From NCBI RefSeq assembly GCF_017826695.1, contig NZ_JAFFZW010000003.1:372001-436000 (forward strand): a stretch of DNA of 64,000 nucleotides, given 5' to 3'. This document shows, piece by piece, positions 1-9,272 of this stretch (position 1 is the first letter of the stretch; each line of letters begins with the position of its first letter). Source of the stretch: Pseudomonas alliivorans. Lineage in GTDB: Bacteria > Pseudomonadota > Gammaproteobacteria > Pseudomonadales > Pseudomonadaceae. The position numbers and the translations under genes are program-made. The notes below the pieces were generated by a model, which worked only from the letters and a program-made list of their open reading frames with translations, was not told the origin of the DNA and did not search any database.

Positions 1-494
1 GCCCTTGCCGGGTTCTTCCTGATCCTTGAACACCGCCGAGTACTGCGCCAGATCGCTGATCGACTTGAGGTTCGGCGCCTTGGCTTCCAGCTTGCGCTTG
101 GCATCGCCTTCGATCACGTAACGCGGCACGTACCAGCCTTCGACTGCACCGACGATAGGCGCGCCGACACCGACCACTTTTCCGGCCGCCGCGGCCTTGT
201 TCCACACTTCGCTGCGACCTACCCATTCTTCAGCGAAAATCTGGATGTCGTTGGTGCTCAGGGCGTTTTCCATGGCGATGGAGTTGCCGGGCAGGGCGTC
301 CACGGTGCAGCCGTAACCCTTATCCATCACAATCTGCAGGATGTCGGTCAACAGCATGGCGCTTTCCCAGTTCAGGCCCGCGAATTTCACCGGCTTGCCT
401 GATTCACACCAGTTGGCGGCCTGACTCGCTCCGGCGCTGGCGAGCAAGCCAGCGGATACCAGAGTGGTCAACAGGGCCTTTTTCATATTCATTG
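1..494 (-). CDS. ABC transporter periplasmic substrate-binding protein (HutX-like), 3' end cut by window
   Basis: The readable N-terminal part begins MNMKKALLTTLVSAG and has a typical Sec signal peptide ending near SQAANWC. The mature part (residues CESGKPVKFAGLNWES, then ILQIVMDKGYG and EEWVGRSEVWNK) is of the glycine-betaine/proline (OpuAC/ProX) binding fold. An AGGAG ribosome site lies just upstream of the ATG at 494. In Pseudomonas hut loci a transporter of this class (HutXWV) follows hutU and imports histidine, so HutX is the likely identity by position. Substrate is inferred; the permease and ATPase genes would lie left of the window. It is downstream of hutU in the same direction with a 110-bp gap that carries two hairpins. 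Confidence 0.85.
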
Positions 495-551
495 TCGATG
501 CTCCTACGCCTGAAAGGGATGGTGGCAGCTTCAAAACAGGCATCCGGCCTT

Positions 552-599
552 CGGGCGTTTTCACGCCCGTTCCCGAGGGCTGTCGGTGATGACCGACAG
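552..599. other. Two adjacent hairpins in the hutU-hutX intergenic gap
   Basis: Two perfect stems fill the 110-bp gap. One pairs CGGGCGT with ACGCCCG (552-569, 4-nt loop), the other CTGTCGGT with ACCGACAG (580-599, 4-nt loop). Neither is followed by a T-run on the minus strand, so they look more like mRNA-processing or transcript-stabilising structures, or a partial terminator setting the hutU:transporter ratio, than a full intrinsic terminator. Confidence 0.6.
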
Positions 600-604
600 G
601 TTCC

Positions 605-2302
<1,698 letters not shown>

Positions 2303-2388
2303 AAAAAAATCCTCGGCGATCATTCCAAACCAGCCCGTGAAGGGCGCCTGCATCCGTCTGGCAGAACCAGTCGGCCAACTTGTCTCTA

Positions 2389-2402
2389 CTCGTATATACA
2401 AG
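2389..2402 (-). promoter_or_regulatory. Predicted HutC operator of hutU
   Basis: CTCGTATATACAAG is a 14-bp near-perfect palindrome (one mismatched pair) built on the GTATATAC core. The same core recurs at the hutF/hutC divergent region (17348-17363), where HutC binding is expected. It would overlap the start point of the sigma-54-like promoter at 2407-2422, a good position for repression relieved by urocanate. Confidence 0.75.
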
Positions 2403-2406
2403 CATA

Positions 2407-2422
2407 TGCAATCCGAAGGCCA
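2407..2422 (-). promoter_or_regulatory. Predicted sigma-54 promoter of hutU
   Basis: On the minus strand the sequence TGGCCTTCGGATTGCA matches the -24/-12 consensus TGGCAC-N5-TTGCA at 9 of 11 defined positions, with the invariant GG and GC exactly 10 nt apart. Sigma-54 and CbrB dependence of hutU is established in other pseudomonads, which supports the reading. Transcription would start near 2397, inside the predicted HutC site. Confidence 0.75.
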
Positions 2423-2519
2423 ACTTGAAATGACGACGTATGCCGCCGCGCAGATGCCCGGTTTAAAGGGAGTCTGGAGAAGGCATGGATCACGGGGTGT
2501 TTTCCTGACCCGTCCTGAA

Positions 2520-2569
2520 TCTGTTACCTGATACGTTTCCTGCGCTGTTTTGGGGCGGCAGGTAACAGA
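2520..2569. repeat. 11-bp perfect inverted repeat in the hutU/NAT intergenic region
   Basis: TCTGTTACCTG (2520-2530) is matched by CAGGTAACAGA (2559-2569) with 28 nt between. The intergenic stretch 2303-2747 otherwise holds the hutU promoter and operator. The dyad is upstream of the plus-strand acetyltransferase gene and could be a regulator site or a cruciform; nothing else in the gap is recognisable apart from the AGGA ribosome site at 2737. Confidence 0.5.
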
Positions 2570-2747
2570 ATGATGCACAGCAGGAGGGCGCGTCCGTTAA
2601 ACCTGATTTCTCGATAGCTGAGCGGTAGATTTTCGTTTGTGGAGGGGTTGGCGAAGCGGCTTAATCTGCCCAGTTTGATGAGGGCATCAGGCTGCGTGAC
2701 AGAGACGGCGCAACGAAACCGCCAGACGCTGGCAAAAGGATGTGTTC

Positions 2748-3515
2748 ATGGCCGCACAAGCTCACTCGCCACAGATGTATCAAGTGTTCGGTCTTCATCG
2801 CACCTGGACGCAACGCTACGTTTTCAACAACCTCAACGCTTTGCTGAACGGGCCTCCCGATCTTTCGCCCGACACACTGCTGCGCTCGCTGGCGCGGTAT
2901 CGGGGCGGTTATTGCCATGAGCTGAACTCGGCTTTCAAGGCGCATCTGGAGCGCCAGGGTATCGAGGCGACGCCTTATCTGGCGCGGGTGGTCTACCGCA
3001 CAGGTGACCGTGTTCTGCCACCTTCGCACCTTTACCTTCTGACACAGGTCGCAGGCCGGGTGCTGCTGTGCGATACCGGTTTTGGTAACGGTCTGCTCTG
3101 GCCCATCGAGCTGGACACCGCCAGCGCGCGGCCGCAGAACACGCTGGCGTTTCAGGTGCGTTCATCCGGCAGCGGCCGAGGATTGTGGATCAGCGAGCAG
3201 GGCCAGTGGGACGAGTTATACCGACTGGGCGATGAGCCTTCGCGGCAGGAACACATCGACACGGCCAACCACTATTCGGCCACCTCGCCCGACTCCATTT
3301 TCTGCCACAACCTGGTGTTGACCCGCTATGCCCGCGGGGGGCGCAGACGTCTGTTGAATCTGCGTTACGTGAATGAAGCGCAGGAGACGGTGTTACTGGA
3401 TTCACGCTCGGCGTTCGACAACTGTCTGCAAGGCCAGTTTGGCGTCCGGCCCACATCGGCGGAGGTCGGGCGTCTGTTCGAGATTGCCTGCAATGCCGCC
3501 CGCCCGGCCGCCTGA
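2748..3515 (+). CDS. Arylamine N-acetyltransferase family protein
   Basis: The protein of about 255 residues has the NAT family catalytic triad: Cys56 in RGGYCHELN, His94 in PPSHLYLL and Asp109 in LLCDTGFGN. Such enzymes transfer acetyl or other acyl groups from CoA to arylamines, hydrazines or amino-aromatic intermediates, and in some natural-product pathways they close amides. The ATG at 2748 has AGGA 7 nt upstream; a GTG two codons earlier is too close to it. It lies between hutU (divergent) and a DMT exporter (same strand, about 100-bp gap), and both face the six-gene operon ending at 4532. A role in acylating that operon's product, or in self-protection, is inference; generic xenobiotic acetylation is the alternative. 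Confidence 0.88.
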   Translation: MAAQAHSPQMYQVFGLHRTWTQRYVFNNLNALLNGPPDLSPDTLLRSLARYRGGYCHELNSAFKAHLERQGIEATPYLARVVYRTGDRVLPPSHLYLLTQVAGRVLLCDTGFGNGLLWPIELDTASARPQNTLAFQVRSSGSGRGLWISEQGQWDELYRLGDEPSRQEHIDTANHYSATSPDSIFCHNLVLTRYARGGRRRLLNLRYVNEAQETVLLDSRSAFDNCLQGQFGVRPTSAEVGRLFEIACNAARPAA

Positions 3516-3620
3516 CGAATAACTGTAAGTGAATAACTGGGCGTACTTATTTAAAAACTAGCACCCGTACTCCGTGCTGTTTACCCATCATGCGTATTGA
3601 TCCTGTTTTCGGAGCGCATG

Positions 3621-4529
3621 ATGAAAGACGCTGGTTTTTCAACCGCCCATGGCGGAATGGTTATTTGGGCAGCCTTGATTGCCTCATCGTTTTTTGCCGC
3701 CGGCTATGTGAGCCAGGCGGTTGATCCTGTGCTGCTGACCGGGCTGCGTCTGCTGTTCTCGGCGCTGTTGTTCCTGCCGATTCTGTTGGTGAAGGGCAAC
3801 CTGTCGATGAGCATGAGCCGACTGCGTTGTCACTGTGTGCTGGGGTTGCTGCTGGCGGTCTATTTCGGCTCGCTGTTCGAAGCCCTGCGCTACACCTCGG
3901 CGGTGCACACCGCAACGCTTTACACCCTGGTGCCGCTGATGACGCTGTGCTTCGAGGTGGCGCTGATGCACGGGATGATTCTCAAAGGCCGGGTATTTCC
4001 GATGCTGACCGCTGCCGTGGGCGCTGTGTTGCTGATCGTCGCAGGGTCGCATGCGGATGCCACGCCTTCGCTGTACGCGTTGGTGGTCTACGGTGTGGGC
4101 TGTCTGGCGATGGCGCTTTATTCCCCACTGAGTCAGCGCTATAAGCTCAAGGCGCTGAGCGACACCAGCCCGGTCGCGATGACGTTCTGGAACATGTTGT
4201 TTGGCGCACTCTTTCTGCTGCTGATTGCCGCTGTGACCGGAGGCTGGCGGACCGGGGCGGAGCTGGTGGCGATCGACGTTTTCTGGCTGTTTTACCTGGC
4301 GCTGTTCGGCACACTCGGGACGTTCTGGCTGTTGCACCGCGCCATCGGGGTCATCGGGTCTTCGACAGTGATTTCCTACGTCTACCTGAGCACGCTGTTC
4401 GTCACCCTGTCTCGCTGGTTTCTCGGGGAGCAGCCGGTATCGATGGGGGTTACTGGCGCTTTGCTGGTCCTGCTCGGCATGGTTGCGCTGGTGCTCAAGA
4501 GCCGCCAGCGCAAGCTTGCCACAGCCTGA
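3621..4529 (+). CDS. EamA/DMT-family exporter
   Basis: This inner-membrane protein of about 302 residues has ten predicted hydrophobic segments and two EamA repeats, each with the usual helix pattern (for example VIWAALIASSFFAAGYVS at the start and VISYVYLSTLFVTLSRWFLG late). DMT proteins of this type export amino acids and small metabolites. ATG 3621 is chosen because GGAG lies 6 nt upstream; ATG 3618 and TTG 3597 are possible. Its stop codon is 2 bp from the stop of the convergent amidase, so the gene abuts the six-gene operon and is a candidate exporter for its product (inference). Confidence 0.85.
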   Translation: MKDAGFSTAHGGMVIWAALIASSFFAAGYVSQAVDPVLLTGLRLLFSALLFLPILLVKGNLSMSMSRLRCHCVLGLLLAVYFGSLFEALRYTSAVHTATLYTLVPLMTLCFEVALMHGMILKGRVFPMLTAAVGAVLLIVAGSHADATPSLYALVVYGVGCLAMALYSPLSQRYKLKALSDTSPVAMTFWNMLFGALFLLLIAAVTGGWRTGAELVAIDVFWLFYLALFGTLGTFWLLHRAIGVIGSSTVISYVYLSTLFVTLSRWFLGEQPVSMGVTGALLVLLGMVALVLKSRQRKLATA

Positions 4530-4531
4530 CG

Positions 4532-5938
4532 TCAGCCCGCCTCGACGAAGGCTGGCTGCCAGCCTTCGAACTCGTTCTCAAGGTAGGAAGCCACTCTTAG
4601 CAGTTGTTCTTCCTGCCAGTGGGGCGCGACGATCTGAATGCCGATCGGCATGCCGTTTTCCGGATCGTGGCCGCACCTGATAACCGCCGCCGGTGACCCC
4701 GACAGACTGAAGGGGAAGACGAATGCGTAGCGGCCCCGGTCCTCAAGGGATGCTCCGTGGGCAAACGCGACATCGCCATACACCGGGGAAATGAACAGGT
4801 CGTAGTCGGTGAAGAACCGCGCAAGCTGGTGGCGGAATGTGTCGATCATGACCCAGTCACGCTTCAGCTCTTCGGTGCTCAGCTCGACGCCACGGCTCAT
4901 TTCCAGCAGTTGCGCGGTTGCTTTGGTGAACTGGTGCTTGCCGATGGCAGCGAACAGCGCTTCCCATCCCTTGCCGCCGTCGCCACCGGTGATGAAGACC
5001 CGCCACAACACGTCGCACGCTTCTTCGAGCAGGGGCGGCCGTGCGTCCTCTACTGCGCTGACCACATCGTTCAAGCGTATGGCGACTGCATCCAGCACAC
5101 TCTGGACGGCCGGGGTCACACGGGCGACGGACGATTTGCCCGATACCGCGATTCGCAGGTCCTGCAAAGGCTTGCCGGGTGCAAAGGGTACGTCCACGGT
5201 GTCCGGGTCTTTCTGATCGGCACCGCTGATGAGTTTGCCCAGCACTCGCAGGTCGTCGACATACCGGCCCATGACGCCGAAGGCCGAAGTGATGTGGAAC
5301 AGGCCCGAGCGTTCGTTGGGGTATTGCCCGCTCAGCGGGACGCGGCCCTGGGTCAGCTTCAGACCACAGATACCGTTGAAATGGGCCGGAATACGCACGC
5401 TGCCGCAGGCGTCGGAGGCCAGACCTGCCGGTGAAAGACCTGCAGCGATGGCCGCCGCTTCACCGCCACTGCTGCCGCCTGCGGTACGACTTGAGTCGTG
5501 CGGGTTGAGCGTACGGCCGTACAGCAGGTTCTCGGTTTCGAAGGCCATGCACAGTTCTGGCACGTTGGTGATGCCGAGAATGATCGCTCCGGCTTTTCTC
5601 AAGCGGGCCACGGCGGTGGCGTCAACGGCGCTGGGTTCGTTGCGCCACTGTTCCACGCCACGGGACATGCGAAAGCCCTTTACGTGGCACACGTCCTTGA
5701 TGGTGATCGGAATGCCATGCAACGGCCCGCTGAACTGCCCTTTGCGTGCCTGGGCGTCAGCCTCCTCGGCCTGTTGAAACAGGCTCTCGCGCTGCTCCTG
5801 CAGGATGATTGCGTTGATGTGTGGATTGCGTTCCTCGATACGCCGCAGGTAGAAGTCGACCAGCGAAACGCTGGTCAACACGCTGCGCCGGATCAGGCTG
5901 GCCATTTCTTCGAGCGTCAACTCGTCCGGTTTAAGCAT
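4532..5938 (-). CDS. Amidase-signature family hydrolase
   Basis: The protein of 468 residues carries the Ser-cisSer-Lys triad of the amidase signature family: Lys81 in TIKDVCHVKG, Ser156 in GGSSGGEAAA and Ser180 in ACGSVRIPAH. The spacings (75 and 24 residues) are those of the fatty acid amide hydrolase type. The usual GG before the nucleophile is CG here. Such enzymes hydrolyse amide bonds of small substrates. It is the last gene of the six-gene operon and overlaps the aminotransferase stop by 8 bp. AAGGA inside that gene is its ribosome site. Release of a masked amide or recycling of an acylated intermediate would fit the operon; the substrate cannot be read from sequence. Confidence 0.9.
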   Translation of the reverse strand: MLKPDELTLEEMASLIRRSVLTSVSLVDFYLRRIEERNPHINAIILQEQRESLFQQAEEADAQARKGQFSGPLHGIPITIKDVCHVKGFRMSRGVEQWRNEPSAVDATAVARLRKAGAIILGITNVPELCMAFETENLLYGRTLNPHDSSRTAGGSSGGEAAAIAAGLSPAGLASDACGSVRIPAHFNGICGLKLTQGRVPLSGQYPNERSGLFHITSAFGVMGRYVDDLRVLGKLISGADQKDPDTVDVPFAPGKPLQDLRIAVSGKSSVARVTPAVQSVLDAVAIRLNDVVSAVEDARPPLLEEACDVLWRVFITGGDGGKGWEALFAAIGKHQFTKATAQLLEMSRGVELSTEELKRDWVMIDTFRHQLARFFTDYDLFISPVYGDVAFAHGASLEDRGRYAFVFPFSLSGSPAAVIRCGHDPENGMPIGIQIVAPHWQEEQLLRVASYLENEFEGWQPAFVEAG

Positions 5939-7280
5939 GCTTGAGTCCTTTCTTGCTGCCGAGCCACTTGTTCGGAATCTGGTACATGTTGCGCACCACC
6001 AGCGAAAACACTTTCACGAACAGCTTCGGCTTGGCGGCAATCACCTCCAGTGATTCCTCGATCATCTTGAGGACGTGGTCCAGCGCCTCGGGTGTGATGT
6101 TCAGCGGCGGGTAAAACCTGAGCACCGGATGCGCGGCCTTTTCGTTCATCGAGTGCCCGGCGTGTACGCCACGTTTACCCAGTTCCATGCTCATCAAGGC
6201 TTCGTACACCGAACCTCGCAGGCGCAGGCCGGTCATCAGGCCGACGCCCGGCACATCTTCAATGATTTGCGGGAAGCGGGAAGCCAGCCGTTGCAGGCCA
6301 TTGCGCAGCAGGCCGCCGTTGATCCGCGATAGCTCCACCAGATTGTGCTGCTGGATGTAATCGATGGCGGCCAGTGCCGCAGAGCAGGCCAGTGGATGGC
6401 CGCCAGTGGTGCGGTTGTCCGGTTCGATTTCGTCGAGCGGGAAACGGTTGGTCAGGGCCTGGCTGTAAACGGCACAGGCGAACGAGGTGTAGCCGCCCGT
6501 CAGACCTTTGGACAGAATCATGATGTCCGGCACTACGTCATCGTACTGAACCGCGAACCACTTGCCGCAGCGTCCGAACCCGGTCTGGATTTCGTCGGCG
6601 ATAAGCAGGGTCTGGGTCGCATCGCACAGCGCGCGAATATTGGCCATATAGCCGACGGGCGGAACCTGCAAGTGCGCGCCGCCCAGAATCGGTTCGACAT
6701 AGATGGCGCAGACACCGTCGCCCACGGCCTTTTGCAGCGCCGCGAAATCGCCATACGGCACGTAGGTGACTTCTTCCGAATAGGTGCCGTAGCTGCTGTG
6801 GTGTTGCTGCTGGCCCAGAATGCTCATGGCTGCCAGGGTTTTGCCGTGATAGGAATCGGTCATCACGACGATGCCGCGCCGATGCTTCTGAACCTGCAGC
6901 ACGTAGCGCATGGTCTGCTCGATGGCCTCGGCGCCCGACACCATGTAACGCACCTCGCCCCAGTCGCCGGGAATCAGGTGGCGCAGGCGTTCGGACAATA
7001 CGGCCTGCGTCGGGTGTTCACGACCTTCCGGCACCCACGCCAGCTCGCTCAGTTGCGCCTGCACTCGCTCGCGCACTGTCGGGTTGCGATGGCCGACGAT
7101 GAACACACCGTAGCTGCACGCGCAGTCAATGAATTTCTTGCCGGTGTGGTCTGTGACATAAATGCCGTCGGTGCTTTTTTCCACCGAGGTCTTGCCGATG
7201 CGATAGAGCTTGGCGGCCGAAGCGCTCCAGAACTGTTCGCAGTCGTCCAGCAGTTGTTCACGCGGCATGGTTGAGGACAT
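5931..7280 (-). CDS. PLP-dependent class III aminotransferase
   Basis: The protein of about 449 residues is a fold-type I, class III (omega/ornithine-like) aminotransferase. It has the phosphate-binding SGAEAIEQT (115-123), DSYHGKT, the cofactor-ring Asp229 in ADEIQTGFGR and the Schiff-base Lys258 in LSKGLTGGY. Start ATG 7280 (MSSTMPREQ) has AAGGAG about 10 nt upstream and overlaps the preceding gene by 23 bp; the open frame runs further upstream without a good start. A C-terminal tail after the fold (KLFVKVFSLVVRNMYQIPNK) is slightly hydrophobic and unusual. Its partner gene upstream is a homologue without the catalytic lysine. The amino donor and acceptor are unknown. Confidence 0.93.
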   Translation of the reverse strand: MSSTMPREQLLDDCEQFWSASAAKLYRIGKTSVEKSTDGIYVTDHTGKKFIDCACSYGVFIVGHRNPTVRERVQAQLSELAWVPEGREHPTQAVLSERLRHLIPGDWGEVRYMVSGAEAIEQTMRYVLQVQKHRRGIVVMTDSYHGKTLAAMSILGQQQHHSSYGTYSEEVTYVPYGDFAALQKAVGDGVCAIYVEPILGGAHLQVPPVGYMANIRALCDATQTLLIADEIQTGFGRCGKWFAVQYDDVVPDIMILSKGLTGGYTSFACAVYSQALTNRFPLDEIEPDNRTTGGHPLACSAALAAIDYIQQHNLVELSRINGGLLRNGLQRLASRFPQIIEDVPGVGLMTGLRLRGSVYEALMSMELGKRGVHAGHSMNEKAAHPVLRFYPPLNITPEALDHVLKMIEESLEVIAAKPKLFVKVFSLVVRNMYQIPNKWLGSKKGLKHA

Positions 7281-8382
7281 GTCTGAAAGTCTCCTTGATA
7301 CGTTGGCCGGCGCGTTCGACAGGCAGGGATCTGGCGGTAAGAGGGCAGCGCAGCACCAGCGCATTGCCGCGCGCCGGGCTTGCATACACACCGTTCTGGT
7401 AAAGGGCTTCGCGCAGTTGTGCCTCGTTGCGACCGGGCAACGGTACGCTGACCCAGCCGCCCAGTGCGGTAGCGCCCAGGTCTGTCAGTACGCTGGCCAG
7501 CAACTGGCCGTTGTGCGTACAGCGCTGAGGCGAATTATGGGTGTGCAGGTAATCAAGCGTGGTCAGGGCCGCGACGCAGGCCATCGGGTTGCCGGCCGTG
7601 GTGCTGCCATGTTTGGCGGGCGTACTGCGGCCATAGACCGTATAGGCCATTTCTTCGCTGCAGGTGTAGGTGCCGATGGGGACTGCGCTGCCTCCCAACG
7701 GACCGCCCAGCACCGCAATGTCCGGAGTGTTGGTGTACTGCTGGAAGCCGAACAGGGTGCCCAGGCTGCCCAGGCAGGTGGCTACGTCCATGGCGATGAC
7801 CGGTGCCTTTGCGTCACCGGCTGCGGCATACAAACGGTCGAGCAAGGGCTGCTCGATCAGGCGCAGAACGCCCTTTTCGTCGGTGATGACGCTGGTGTAA
7901 CAGACCGCGAAGCAGTCGTTCCAGTCGATTTTGGCCAGATCGTCGGCATGACTGACGGCAACGCGCCTGAAGCCCAGCAGTCGCTGGATTTCGCTGTAGC
8001 GGTCAGGCTGAGTCAGGCTGCGACCATAGGTCAGTGAGCCGTAGTCGCCGCCCTTGATGAACACCAGTGTGTTGCGACGCGGGTTCAGCCCCTTGCACAG
8101 TTTCAACGCGCCTTCGAAGGCTTCGTCACCCGAACTGCAGACGTAGGAGCTGACCAGAGGATCCGGCAGCAACCCGGCGAGTCGGCGGCACAGAGCGATC
8201 AAGGGTTCGGACATCAATACCCGGTTGGACAGGCCCATGATCTCGGCCTGGGCTTTGACGGCGTCGATGACTTCCGGCACCTGAAAGCCGAAACCGCCCG
8301 ACAGGTCGATGATTTCCTGGCCTTGTGCGTCCGAGTAGGTCTCGTAGAGTCCGGCCACAATGGTTTTATTAGTGTTTTTCAT
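7258..8382 (-). CDS. Class III aminotransferase homologue lacking the catalytic lysine
   Basis: The 374-residue protein keeps the class III fold landmarks: an N-terminal substrate region (DLSGGFGFQVPEV), a SSGDEAFEG phosphate-type loop, Asp199 in AMDVATCLG at the cofactor-ring position, and HGSTTAGNPMACVAAL, the usual HGSTFGGNPL-type motif. At the PLP-lysine site it reads AVLGGPLGGSAVPIG, so the lysine of the usual SKGLTGG or GKALGGG is glycine (about residue 227) followed by proline. It cannot form the internal aldimine. It is also shorter than family members (usually about 420-460). The start ATG lies 8 bp after the dioxygenase stop. A role as non-catalytic partner of the next gene, or a lysine-independent PLP or non-PLP function, is inferred. 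Confidence 0.85.
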   Translation of the reverse strand: MKNTNKTIVAGLYETYSDAQGQEIIDLSGGFGFQVPEVIDAVKAQAEIMGLSNRVLMSEPLIALCRRLAGLLPDPLVSSYVCSSGDEAFEGALKLCKGLNPRRNTLVFIKGGDYGSLTYGRSLTQPDRYSEIQRLLGFRRVAVSHADDLAKIDWNDCFAVCYTSVITDEKGVLRLIEQPLLDRLYAAAGDAKAPVIAMDVATCLGSLGTLFGFQQYTNTPDIAVLGGPLGGSAVPIGTYTCSEEMAYTVYGRSTPAKHGSTTAGNPMACVAALTTLDYLHTHNSPQRCTHNGQLLASVLTDLGATALGGWVSVPLPGRNEAQLREALYQNGVYASPARGNALVLRCPLTARSLPVERAGQRIKETFRHVLNHAA

Positions 8383-8390
8383 AGGGGCTC

Positions 8391-9272
8391 TCAGCGATAG
8401 CTCAAGGCGTTGAAGATGCGACGGCGGTCGTCGACGATGGCCTGGCGTCCGTGCATGACCCGGCGGTTATCGATCATCACCATGTCGTTGTCACGCCAGC
8501 CGACCGGGTAGGTCAGGGCGGTTGAAACCTCTTCGATCTCGTTCAGAAACTGCTCGGGAATGGCGTCGCCCGAGACGGTGTCGATGATCGGCTTCTCGTA
8601 GTTGAACGACGGACCGAGGATGCTGTTGGCGAACGCAGGCCGCTGGCTGATCGGCGAAACCGGAATGGCCGGAGTGGAAAAGGCGTAGTGAATGGAGTCG
8701 TCGCTGGTGTTGAAGGTGATGCGCGTCTGCGGGTCGTTGCCGACGATCTGCATCAGGTCATCCGGCGTGACGAGGCTCGGATCATTCTTGTCGGCCGAGT
8801 AGTGGCAGACCAGACGACGCCATTTGTCCGCGCTGACCGTGCGGCTGTAGCGAATCGGGTTGTTCTCGAAGAAGGTCCGGCAGTCGGCCGACAATGCGCG
8901 TAGCACGGCTTCACCGTCGCAGAGCGTGGTCTGCGAACCCTGGCGGGGCGCTTCCTGACAGTAGAACCAGGTGATGTCCGGCCAGAACGGAGAGTTGCCG
9001 TTCTCGCAGTGCAGACCGATTTCCTGGGTGCCGGCATCGACCAATTGCGCGGCGCCGCCGACCATTGTGCGGGCCGGGTCCAGGCTCAGACGCGAACTGT
9101 TGTTCTTCACGAACCGGCTGAAGGTTTCGGCTTCATGAATACAGTCACGCATGAGTACCACGCCATAGGTCCCCAGCAACTCATAGAGCGCCTGGGTTGT
9201 CAGCGTGGCGAATTGCGCGGGTTCGATCACCGCGAATTCGGGGTTGTCAGAGCGAGAGGCAGGCATGTTCAT
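8391..9272 (-). CDS. TauD/TfdA-like Fe(II)/2-oxoglutarate dioxygenase
   Basis: The protein of about 293 residues has the facial triad His88 and Glu90 in GLHCENGNSP (an HxE variant of HxD) and His274 in DNRRVMHGR, followed by the basic cluster DDRRRIFN that would bind the 2-oxoglutarate carboxylate. Enzymes of this group with HxE are common among amino-acid and peptide hydroxylases (for example clavaminate-synthase-like proteins). ATG 9272 (MNMPASRSDN) has AAGGA about 9 nt upstream and overlaps the ligase gene stop by 26 bp. It probably hydroxylates or desaturates an intermediate of the operon; the substrate is unknown. Confidence 0.9.
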   Translation of the reverse strand: MNMPASRSDNPEFAVIEPAQFATLTTQALYELLGTYGVVLMRDCIHEAETFSRFVKNNSSRLSLDPARTMVGGAAQLVDAGTQEIGLHCENGNSPFWPDITWFYCQEAPRQGSQTTLCDGEAVLRALSADCRTFFENNPIRYSRTVSADKWRRLVCHYSADKNDPSLVTPDDLMQIVGNDPQTRITFNTSDDSIHYAFSTPAIPVSPISQRPAFANSILGPSFNYEKPIIDTVSGDAIPEQFLNEIEEVSTALTYPVGWRDNDMVMIDNRRVMHGRQAIVDDRRRIFNALSYR

